DNA from: Heterohyrax brucei
Taxonomy: Eukaryota; Chordata; Mammalia; Hyracoidea; Procaviidae
Direction: 5' to 3'
NCBI GenBank assembly: GCA_028571685.1
Contig: CM053142.1
Coordinates: 68,535,296 to 68,599,295 of the forward strand
Length of the DNA stretch: 64,000 bases
The translations under genes and the position numbers were made by a program. Below the pieces are notes generated by a model. The model saw nothing but the letters and a program-made list of their open reading frames with translations, did not search any database and had not been told where the DNA came from. Below are positions 35,901 to 44,665 of the stretch, piece after piece (positions within the stretch are counted from its first letter, which is position 1; each line of letters opens with the position of its first letter).

Positions 35901-36028
35901 TTCACCCTCCCCAGCCTCAGAGCAAGACAGCTGAGCTGGAACAGGAACTAGAGCAAGAACCAGAGCTGGAGCCAGAGTTGGAGCCCAGTCCTGATCTGGA
36001 GCCAGACCTGAAGCTGGAGCAGCCCTGA
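29963..36028 (+). CDS. LAG3: Lymphocyte activation gene 3 (CD223), 8 exons
   Basis: LAG3 is an inhibitory type I membrane receptor of activated T and NK cells that binds MHC class II, FGL1 and other ligands. Exons are 29,963-30,020, 30,366-30,504, 30,927-31,219, 31,855-32,118, 32,486-32,761, 34,978-35,220, 35,448-35,578 and 35,864-36,028. They total 1,569 nt, 522 aa, against 525 in human, with all introns GT-AG and no stop or frameshift. The order is signal peptide (1-about 22), Ig domain D1 (to about 163), D2 (164-251), D3 (252-343), D4 (344-424), a short stalk, a transmembrane helix (about 440-462) and a cytoplasmic tail. WxC signatures are seen in D2 (W230-G-C232) and D4 (TWQCQLYQ). Differences from human: an extra-loop sequence with Cys78, an additional Cys285 in D3, sequons at N181, N233, N247 and N306, and a KTAELE motif. 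It lies 2 kb after PTMS on the same strand, with CD4 expected next. Identity is certain. Confidence 0.98.
30215..30285 (+). repeat. AfroSINE tail fragment in LAG3 intron 1
   Basis: 'tagggtctccatgagtcagaatcgactcgactgcactgggtttggttt' without the tRNA-related head. Confidence 0.8.
30927..31219 (+). other. LAG3: LAG3 exon 3 (D1 with extra loop)
   Basis: A GC-rich, 293-bp exon. Its first 25 codons are the proline-rich extra loop (S66-G-P-P to P-W90), poorly conserved with human but in frame. The conserved RYTVLSVAPGGLRSGR...GDFSLWLRPARRTDAGEY follows. Confidence 0.9.
33344..33538 (-). repeat. AfroSINE, longer subfamily
   Basis: Antisense copy with 'gttgctgtcaagtctgttctgactcagccaccctatagg', an extra 'ggaagcagagagccacatctctctcccagg' middle and a 'ttggttaggggttgagcactttaaccactg' head. 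It is in LAG3 intron 5. Confidence 0.85.
33840..33975 (-). repeat. MIR SINE
   Basis: 'tttcagagagggaattttcccaaagggacaaagctcacaagttc' is an antisense MIR core. Confidence 0.5.
34043..34258 (+). repeat. AfroSINE, longer subfamily
   Basis: Sense copy with the 'ctgaggggtgccacagaggaaaggcctggtgatctgcttcc' middle and the 'gggattgccataagtcagaac' tail. It is immediately followed by a second copy. Confidence 0.85.
34268..34490 (+). repeat. AfroSINE, longer subfamily
   Basis: Same subfamily and orientation as the copy 10 bp upstream, ending 'agcagctggttggttttggtttta'. Confidence 0.85.
35448..35578 (+). other. LAG3: LAG3 transmembrane exon
   Basis: Codes GAQRFGGTHDAIKTG (short connecting stalk), then the helix YVPLVLILGLLLLLFFMTGA and FGFHLWRRR. 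Loss or retention of this exon separates soluble from membrane forms in general; only the membrane reading is visible here. Confidence 0.9.
35864..36028 (+). other. LAG3: LAG3 cytoplasmic tail exon
   Basis: 54 residues: the membrane-proximal RRFSALENG (472-480, serine S475), KTAELE (489-494) in the place of the family's KIEELE, then a glutamate-rich repeat. That repeat is EL/EP/DL mixed rather than the pure Glu-Pro repeat of human. It ends LKLEQP and stop. Confidence 0.9.
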
Positions 36029-36092
36029 CCTGGAGATGAGACAGCCAGCAGATCTCAGCAGCTCAGTCTTCATCCCTCCACCCCAGCCCACA

Positions 36093-36098
36093 AATAAA
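36093..36098 (+). terminator. LAG3: LAG3 polyadenylation signal
   Basis: AATAAA 65 nt after the stop codon, implying a very short 3'UTR. Confidence 0.8.
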
Positions 36099-36483
36099 CT
36101 CCTTATCAGCAGCACACCTGAGTTTGACTCCTCCTCGTCCAGTGAAGTTTCCGGTCTTTCCAAGCCTCTGGGGCTTTCTCTCCCACCCCAGCCTCCTAAC
36201 CCACTTTCCCCAGCCAATCTCTCTCATTTTTCTATTCCCATCTTTCCTTTTCCTGTTCCTGGCTTCTCTGTATTTCTTCCTTGGTCTCTCTTGCTCTCTT
36301 ACCTGGGTAGTAATTTTTTTGACACTCCTAAAAAGCTCTCACCTCTTCTTATCTCTACAGCCCTCCTCTCCTCTGTCCTTCCATCCGTGGTGTTCTGGCT
36401 GCCCTGGTTTCCTTTATATTTTTGTCTCTCTGCCCCACCCCACTCCACAGTCAGCTGCACTTCAGCACCTGTCTGTGGCCCCC

Positions 36484-36572
36484 GGGGGGGGGGGGGTGCA
36501 GAGAGACACACAGACACACATAGACACACAGACACACAGACACACAGACACACAGACACACACACACACACA
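36484..36572. repeat. G-run plus (CACACAGA)n microsatellite
   Basis: A G homopolymer from about 36,484 is followed by 'cacacagacacacagacaca' repeats and a pure (CA)n end at about 36,558-36,571. Confidence 0.95.
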
Positions 36573-36741
36573 AGAGCTCCTAGGCTAGGCTTGGGAGGAG
36601 CCCTGCTGCCATGTCAAGTCCTCCAGGAGATCAGTTCTTGAAACCTTCCTGGGCAGCTGGCCAAGGTTCCTTCAAGATCTCTGCCCTACCCCCATGTTCG
36701 CCTGCCCCTGGCCATGGTCTGGTCCCAGGCATGGGAACACA

Positions 36742-36755
36742 CTGCCACCCAGTGG
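36742..36755 (-). promoter_or_regulatory. CTCF-like motif
   Basis: The minus strand reads CCACTGGGTGGCAG, one base from the CCRCGNGGNGGCAG consensus. It lies 0.7 kb past the LAG3 stop codon, facing the plus-strand motif at 10,510. Confidence 0.5.
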
Positions 36756-37095
36756 CCACTACTTACCACACATCATGGGGGGTCACTGGGCAAGCAGGTT
36801 GGAAGACATCAAACACTGCAGTGGACTCGGGCAGAGCACATACCCAGTGTGTGCAAGACGCTGCCTTTGTGGCATGCCCTCTTGATGTTCAGACCTGAGT
36901 GTGCACCCGGCGGCTGTCACATGGCCTGTGAACCCTTCAGCAGAGAGACTCATAAGGCATGCCTTAGGAGACACAGCCCTGGCCCTGGCAAGGTATATAA
37001 TCCAAGTGTGACAAAGGAGAGAGCTGTGAACAAAGGTCATACGCCATGGGGAGAAAAATATCCAGAAAAGACAGCTGGCTGTTGCTGCAACTTTG

Positions 37096-37275
37096 GGGGT
37101 CAGAAGACCTGGCTTTTGATCCTGTCTTTACTGCTGTCACCGATGTGACCATGGCCAATCTCCCTGAGCCTCATTTTCTTCACCTACTAAGTGAGATAGT
37201 GATAATAACCCACCAACATGGGTTATGAATATGAGGTGAAAAAGGGCTTTGAACATTGTAAAGTGCTCCATGCGT
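37096..37275 (+). repeat. MIR SINE
   Basis: 'gacctggcttttgatcctgtctttactgctgtcaccgatgtgacc', then 'tccctgagcctcattttcttcacc' and 'gggctttgaacattgtaaagtgc'. Confidence 0.75.
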
Positions 37276-37919
37276 GTGATATGCTTGTCTGATTGCCCAC
37301 TGGTGAAGGAGGAGGGAGACAAACAATGACACAGAAGATTCAAGAGCCTGCCCCCGCCCCTTGTGCCTCTCTTGGAGAGAACATCTGTGTGGGCCCTGCA
37401 GACTGTCCTTTCAGCAGAGAACACAGTCTTGGCCCGCCGCACCGCCACAGTCTGGCACGGGAACCTCAACCTCTGTCTGCAATGTGCGCAGGGCGTTGGA
37501 CTTTGGTTGCAGACAGCTCTTTCAGAGATCTTTAACCCTGTACAGGAGAAAAAAAAAAGCAAAGCACTGAAAGAGAGTGAGAGCAAGCTTACAGGAGGCA
37601 TCTGGCGCTATGTGCACGTGCTGTGACGTGTCCTATCAGGTGTTGCTCTGAGCCTGGGTGCTGTGGGCAAACTGACACAAAGAGACCTGCTGCACACTGA
37701 GGCTGAAGACTGTCCCTGTGGTAACACAATGGCCAGAAACTTGGGAGAGGCGAATGGAGTCAGGGACCTTGTTACTCTCTGCAGAGCCTTAAGGAGATAC
37801 TAGTGGGCATCCTCTGAAGCCTAAATAATGAGCCATACAAGGCAACGAGGCTCTGAGCTTTAGGAAGGTGGTTTCCCTTGCCTGGTCACAGAAGGAGAAA
37901 CAGTAGCACAGAAAGGAAG

Positions 37920-38195
37920 AGGCTTCCCCTGGATACCCTTTTAGCTCTTTAATGAAACCACTTCTGATTTCAGCCAAAGATTAGACAGGCCCATAGAACA
38001 AAGCAAGACTAAATGGGCGCACCAGCCCAGGGACAAGGACAAGAAAGTAGAAGGATACAAGAGAGCTGGTGATAGGGAACCTAAGGTTGAGAAACAGAGA
38101 GTGTTGACATGTTGTGGGGTTGGCAACCAACGTCACAAAACAAAAGGTGTATTATTTGTTTAATAACATCTAAAGTATGATTTAAAAATAATGAG
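37920..38195 (+). repeat. Unclassified retroelement 3' end, copy 1
   Basis: 'caaagattagacaggcccatagaacaaag', then 'gacatgttgtggggttggcaaccaacgtcacaaaacaaaa' and 'tgtttaataa'. It matches 61,640-61,955, so both are copies of one family, probably a LINE 3'UTR. Confidence 0.6.
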
Positions 38196-38644
38196 AAAGG
38201 AAGGAGGCAGCTCTGCGGCTCACAGAAAGGATCAGACTATGAAATACAGGCCTGAAATCCCCTTTAGAATCCTTCAAAGCAACATTTCTACCCTTTGTGG
38301 TTGGCTAGGTGGGACAGGTGTTCGGGGGATCTCTTCAGCAGTGCCCCAGGATCTTGCTTCCATAGCCTTAATGAAAGCCCTCACGTCTTAGGGGTTTCCT
38401 GGAAAGTTCTGTGGGTGGCATTTTCCCTTTCTACAAGATGACATCCTATGCCCTTTGGGCTTACAAAGCCGTTATTGAAGAGTCACTGGGGGCCCAGGCT
38501 GGGACTTCCCCTTGTTCCTGTAAGAAAGGGGACAGGGAGGTGACAGAGGCACAGCGGTAAAGGGTCACCTGGGTTCCCCAACCCTTAGGGAAGAGAAGAA
38601 CAAAAGGAGGAGGGAGAAAGAGTTTTGGGGGTTTGTGCACCTGC

Positions 38645-38692
38645 CAAAGCCAAACTCGTTGCCATCAAGTCCATTTCTGACTTGTAGGGACC
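38645..38692 (-). repeat. AfroSINE tail fragment
   Basis: 'aagccaaactcgttgccatcaagtccatttctgacttgtaggg' only. Confidence 0.65.
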
Positions 38693-38796
38693 ATATATTG
38701 CTTCCTTGATTAATTCTTAATCCTTTTATCTGTAAGTTCCTGCTTAAGCTGTGAGATCTGGCTCCCCCTCCCTGCTACAGTACCATTTCCCATTTA

Positions 38797-38955
38797 AAAA
38801 ACCCCAAACCAAACTCGTTGCCTTTAGCTTACAGCAAGCCTATAGGACAGAGCAGAACTGACCCTCAGTGTTTCCAAAGAGTGGCTGACGGATTCAAACT
38901 GCTGACCTTTTCATTAATACCTGTAGCTCTTAAGTACATGCCACCAGGGTTCCAT
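38797..38955 (-). repeat. AfroSINE
   Basis: Complete antisense copy: 'ccccaaaccaaactcgttgcc', then 'gattcaaactgctgaccttttcattaa' and 'tgccaccagggttcc'. Confidence 0.9.
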
Positions 38956-39113
38956 TTCCCATTGAGTACCATAAAACTCCCAGGTCTCCCAGGAAGCTAG
39001 ACAGACTCATTCTGCACCTTCAAGTGCATCTGCAGATGACCAGTATTCCAGGCTGGGCCCCTGGAGGGAAAGTGGCATCAAGAAAACGGGGAGCTCAGAG
39101 AAATTCTGTGGGT

Positions 39114-39131
39114 GGGCCATCGTCTTAGATT
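39114..39131. repeat. Target-site duplication of L1-A, left
   Basis: GGGCCATCGTCTTAGATT pairs with GGGCCGTCATCTTAGATT at 55,386-55,403 (16 of 18 identical), on either side of the whole L1 nest. Confidence 0.75.
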
Positions 39132-40406
39132 AGAATTGCCACATCTGCTCTTCTTTTTTTCATTGTTAGCTTGGTATATATTCTTCCATCATTTAATTTT
39201 CAATTTGTTCCTATCTTTCTCTAAGGTGAGTTTCTTGTAGGCAACATATAGATGGGTCATGTCTTTGGATCCAAGATGTCACTAGATGACTCGATGTCTC
39301 TTTACTGGAGCATTCAGTCCATTCACATTCAATGTAATTGTTGATAGATATGTATTCAGTGCCACCATTGTGACATGTTTATTTTTTGTGTTGATGTTTT
39401 CTCTGTTGTTCTTATTAATCTGTTCTGTGACCTTCTTATTTGTGAGTTGATTTTTCACCTTTCTCAGGGTTGGTTTTGTGATTGAGACTCCTGTATTACA
39501 TTTCTTGATCTGATGTGTTGCTTCTTTACTGTGCTTTCTGGCTGCCCCTATGATCCCCCTGAATAAACTATATATAAACCCAATTTTGATTGCTACCAGT
39601 CTTGTCAACTTCCTCTCCATCTGGAAGGACTATAACGACTGTAGTACACCCCTCTTTTGAATATGATGATATCATAGTTTACATAATATGATCACTAGAT
39701 CGTTTCTTTCACTATTATAGCTTTGATTGTGTTTGGAGCCTTCCCTAACTAAGTAGGATTCTAGATAATGTGTCCTTCTAAAATATAAAGTTAGCGGTTT
39801 TTATTCTTCCAAGCCAAGAGATTCTTTCAGTATTTCTTGTAGCTTTGGTTTGGTTTTTACAAAGTCTCTGTTTATCTGGGAATGTCTTCAGTTTTGCAGG
39901 ATATATAATTCTTGGAAGTTCATCTCCTTCAGTGCTTTTAGTGTGTCATGCTACTGTCTCCTTTCTCCTTGCCAGCATCGCTTCTGCTGAGAAATCTGAC
40001 AAAAGCCTACAGGATTTCCCTCTGAATGTTAGCTTTGCTTTGAGTCTTGCTGCCTTTAAGAGTTTCTGCTTATGCTTCATTTTGTTAAGCTTGATTATAA
40101 TATGTCTTGGAGTCTTTCTTTTGAGACCTACATCGAGTGATGTTCACTATGTATCTTGGGTATCTATATTCTTTTCTTTCATAATTTCTGGGAAGTTTTC
40201 TGCCAGCAGCTCAGGTGTTCTCAGGTGTCTCGCCCTGTTCAGAAACTCCACTTAATCGTAGATTGTTCTTCTTAATAGAATCCCACATGCTTCTTAATGC
40301 TTCTTCATTTTTCTTATTTCTCCTCATAGACACTGGAGTCAGTAGCTCTGTCTTCCAAATCAGAAATTCTCTTTTCCATTTGTTCCCTTCTGTTTTCTTG
40401 GCTTTG

Positions 40407-40418
40407 AATTGAAGTTTC
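40407..40418. repeat. Target-site duplication of L1-B, left
   Basis: AATTGAAGTTTC, exactly repeated at 54,040-54,051. Joining the flanks restores continuous L1-A ORF1 sequence. Confidence 0.92.
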
Positions 40419-42275
40419 CTTTTTTATTTTTTTTATTTAATATGACTGAGTGAAAATGTACGTTCCCGTATAAATTTACATGCCCACCTTTATGTAGCTT
40501 CCACTGCTCTCCCTGTCCAGTGACAGCACACTATTCCTCTCTGCTCCACACATGTCTCATCCTCCCAACAGTCTCCTTTCCCCTCTTCTCCACCCACTCT
40601 CCTTCCACCAGCCAGAGGTCAGCAGGATGACGTCCTGTAGATGTATAGAACTGTAAAGTGCATCCAATATATGGTCACTCAGCATCACCAAGTCCAATCC
40701 ATTCATGTCTGAAGAGTGGACCTTCATTATGATTTATGGGCAAGGGCAGCATCAGGGCCAGGGGCCATGCTCCCAGGGGAACCCCGAAACCACTGGACCA
40801 TCAGTTGAGGTCTTTTAGTGAAGATCTCAGGATGCACCCCTTTTTATTCTCGTGTTGCCAGTGAGACTCAACTTAGTGAGCTGTGTTGTGGCTATCACTA
40901 GTGGTGGCTGGGCACCATCCAGTTCTTCCGGTCCAAAGTCTATGTAGGCACCCACTCATGTGGGTCTCTGTTTCTTCTGGGTTGTCTGTACCCCATGTCA
41001 TTTTGGTCCTTGGTGAGCATCCGTTCCTGCTGAGTTGGGACCATTTGCTGTGTCCTCGGATGGCAGCTTGGCAGCTTTTAAGACCCCAGACACCACTCAC
41101 CAATGTGGGGTGCAGAGATCCCTCTTAGCAAAATGCTAGTTGTGCCAATTGGCCTCGATTTCACCTACTAGCATGGTCCCCTGCCCCTTGCCCCAGCTAC
41201 TCTATCCTTGCAATACTGAGTTAAGATGGAAGGAGTACTCAAGTTATGCTGAAGTCCACTTAATGTTGTTCTTGTTTCTAATGTGTGCTATCACCGATTT
41301 CACCCAAACAGATTTCTAGCAACTATCTAATCTAAACCCTCCCCTCTCCCCTCCCTGCCTTCCCTCCCTTGCAGCTGTCAAATAGTCTTTTCTTCTATAC
41401 ACAAGTCTGTTTTTGAGATCTTATGATAGAGGTCTCCTATAATATTTGTCCTTTTGTCACTGACTACTTTCATGCAACATAATGTCTTCCATTTGAAACC
41501 AGGTTATGTTTTCCGGAATTATCATTATTCTTTATCATTGTGTAGTGCTCCATTGAGTATATGTACCATAGTTTACCTATCCATTCTTCTGTTGTTGGGC
41601 ATCTAGGTTGATTCCATCTTTTTGCTATCGTGGACTGTGCTGCGGTAAACATTCTGGTGCATGTGTCCATTGGTATGAAAGGCCTTGGTTCTGTAGGATA
41701 TATTCCAAGTAGTGGAATTACTGGGTCAAATGGTATATCAATATCCATTTTTTTAAGGAAGCACCAGATTGTTTTCCAAAGAGGCTGGACCATTTTGCAA
41801 CCCATCAACAGTGTAGGAGAGTTCCACTTTCTCCTTAGCCTCTCCAGCATTCGTTGTTTTGTGTTTTTTGGATCATGGCCAATCTTGTTGGGGTGAGATG
41901 GTATCTCATTGTAGTCTTGATTTGAATTTCTTTAATAACTAAAGATCATGAACATGTCTGCATGTGTTTTTTGGCTGCCTGGATCTCCTCTTTAATGAAA
42001 TGTCTGTCCATCTCCTTTGCCCATTGCTTAATTGGATGATTTCTCTTCTTCTTATTGGTATTTTGTAATATCTTATAGATTATGGAGATCAGGCGTCGGT
42101 CTGACATAGAGTTGCCAAATATTTTTTCCCATTCTGTAGGTGTTCTTTTAAATCTATTAATAAGTTTTTGGATGAGCAAAAGTGTTTGATTCTTAATAGT
42201 TCCCATTTATCTATTTTCTCTTCTGTTGATTCTGGTTTGTTTGACAGATTTTGCAGTCTGTCCACATTATGTATT

Positions 42276-42290
42276 AAAACTTCCATTGTT
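42276..42290. repeat. Target-site duplication of L1-C, left
   Basis: AAAACTTCCATTGTT, exactly repeated at 49,501-49,515. The pre-insertion L1-B ORF2 sequence is continuous across it. Confidence 0.95.
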
Positions 42291-43293
42291 GGGGGGGCGG
42301 AGTCAAGATGGCCGACTAAGCACATGTCTCCTTATATCCCTCTGGAAACCAAGACCTGAATTGACAATCAAACAGAGCCTCTGGTCACCTAATCAGCCTC
42401 AGGACACAGCACAGAGCTGTTAATTGGGACCTCATACCACTCAGCAAAAAACCTCCTCTCCTTCTGCTGACTCCCGCTCCTGGCTAGCCCCGGCTCTCAC
42501 GGACGGAAGGTAAACGCACCAGTTTGGCCTTTTTTTTTCCTCTGTCCCGGCTGGCGGGCAGAGCTGGGCCTTGCCTGGCGGATGGACTCAGACGTGCTGC
42601 TGAGGGATAGGCAGGCGAAATTCTCATATTCTGAGAGCCAGGCTTGGGACTCTGTTAATTTAGACACTTTGAGCCTTTTGTTTTGTAGCTGCCTCAGCGG
42701 GGTTTGTGTGGAGTTTCGCAGTCAGGGTGCAGGGCACCATGTTGGTACCGAGATTTTAGCAGGACCTCGTTCTTAGCCTGGGAGCCAGCGCCTGCAAACG
42801 GGACAGCACTTCTCCGTCAGAAAAGTAGTGATTTTGCACAGTGCTGCCTACGTTGGGGGCCCTGCAACAGAAGCAGAGGAATCACTGCCTCTCGGCACCT
42901 TTAGCCCCCCTGTCTGCTGCCTGTGTGGAGGACACCATCTTGGGTACGGTGGCCGCAGCTGGACCTAATTCTTAGCTTGGGAGTGAGAGCCTGCCCACAG
43001 GAGAGTGCTTTTCTATTACAAAGTCAGTGCTCGACACAGTGTTGGCTAAGGCTAGGCCCTGTCAGCAGAGGCCACCAGGGCAGTAGCATTGCTGTATTCT
43101 GAACTAGTTTGTTATCATCTGGGGTTGGATATAGTGGAGCTTACTTTGTCAGATGAGAAGAGGGACCTCTACACCTGAAAAGTTAACTGACTTGTGAACC
43201 GGTCAGATACCTTTTGCTTTACGTTTGAAGACAGCCTAGAGAAACATTTGCAATCCATGCTCACAGTACCTCTTCCAGCCTCTATATACTCAC
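42291..43293 (+). promoter_or_regulatory. L1-C 5'UTR with internal promoter
   Basis: About 1 kb, GC-richer than the ORFs, with AAGATGGC at the extreme 5' end. Homologous, diverged 5'UTRs are at 53,029-54,030 (B) and 54,330-55,380 (A). Confidence 0.75.
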
Positions 43294-44241
43294 ATGGGAC
43301 CCAAAAAGCAACAGACAATTGTGGCATGCAAGCAATCACTCATGGCTTCAGAAGGCTCCCAAACAAAGCAACCAAGGAGTTTTCCAGATGAAGAAACTTT
43401 TATGAAAGCATCAGGAAGTGAATACAAATTGATTATATACAGAGCCCTTCTAGACCTTATACAAAATACAGCAGAACGAAATGAAAAATTAAGCAAGTTG
43501 TTCGATCTGATGGAAAACCAGTACTCTGAAATCCAACAGATCAAGAAGAAAATCAAAGACATAGAAACTTCCATGCAAAGCCAAGAAAACAGAATGGAAC
43601 AAATGTTAAAAAGAATTTCTGACCTGGAAGACAGAGCTACTGATGCCAGCACCTATGAGCAGAAATCAGAAAAAAGAAACAAGAAAAATGAAGAAACATT
43701 AAGAAGCATGTGGGACTCTATTAAGAGGAACAACCTTCGATTAATTGGAGTCCCTGAACAGGGTGAGACATCTTAGAACACAGAGAGTATTGTTGCTGAG
43801 CTGCTGAAAGAAAACTTCCCAGAAATCATGAAGGAAGAGAATATAGACATCTCAGATGCATATCGTACACCACCCAATATAGATCTCAAAAGAAAGACTC
43901 CAAGACATATTATAATCAAGCTTAACAAAATGAAACATAAGCAGAAACTCTTAAAGGCAGCAAGACTCAAAGCAAAGCTAATATTCAGAGGGAAACCCTG
44001 TAGGCTCTCGTCAGATTTCTCAGCAGAAACCATGCTGGCATGGAGATAGTGGCACGACACATTCAAAGTCTTGAAGGAGAAGAACTTCCAACCAAGAATT
44101 ATATATCCTGCAAAACTATCTTTCAAATACGAAAATGAAACGAAGACATTCCCAGATAAACAGAAACTCAGAGACTTTGTAAAAACCAAACCAAAACTAC
44201 AAGAACTACTGAAAGTAGTCCTTGGCTTTGGCTTAGAATGA
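43294..44241 (+). pseudogene. L1-C ORF1p, two nonsense codons
   Basis: L1 ORF1 RNA-binding chaperone, 315 codons if read through. It starts MGPKKQQT, with a coiled-coil-like Lys/Glu/Gln-rich region (about residues 50-130) and an RRM-like core containing 'NLRLIGVPE'. The C-terminal domain contains 'RPSDFSAET'-type (here CRLSSDFSAET) and 'FQPRIIYPAKLSF'. In-frame TAG stops at 43,774-43,776 and 44,047-44,049 break it; both are single-base changes from Gln codons kept in the L1-B copy. Confidence 0.9.
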
Positions 44242-44665
44242 AACCACTAACTTTATATTTTAGAACGACACACTACTCAATACTTATTTAGGGAAGGCTC
44301 CAAAGTAAATCACAGCTTTGATTTGGAAAGAAGCAATCCAGTGATCATCATGAAAACTATGGTGTCATCATAATAAAAGAGGGATGTACTACAGTCGTTA
44401 TAGTCCTTCCAGATGGAGAGGAAGATGACAAGACTGGTAGTAATTAAAATTGTGTTTATAAATAGTTTATTACGGGGGTTCATGGGGCAGCTGTAAAGCA
44501 CAACAAAGATGTATCATACCATTTCAAGAAATCTAACACACAAGTCTCAACAACTATAAAACCAGCTCTGAAAAAGGTGAAAAATCAACTCACAAAAAAG
44601 AGTGTCCCAGAAGAGACTAATAAGAACAACAGAGAAAACATCAACATAAAAATAAACATGTCACA

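Larger units (their letters stand above)
36120..37095. other. LAG3-CD4 intergenic, proximal part
   Basis: Mostly unique sequence with a G-run and microsatellite near 36.5 kb and a CTCF-like motif at 36,742. In mouse, CD4 enhancers lie between Lag3 and Cd4, so this is a plausible place for such elements, but no specific element can be named. Confidence 0.4.

Noticed and set aside
36036-36641. Frames of 90-201 codons after LAG3
   Set aside because: They cross the LAG3 polyadenylation region and the CA/GT microsatellite, giving runs of His/Thr or Val/Cys. No homology recognised.
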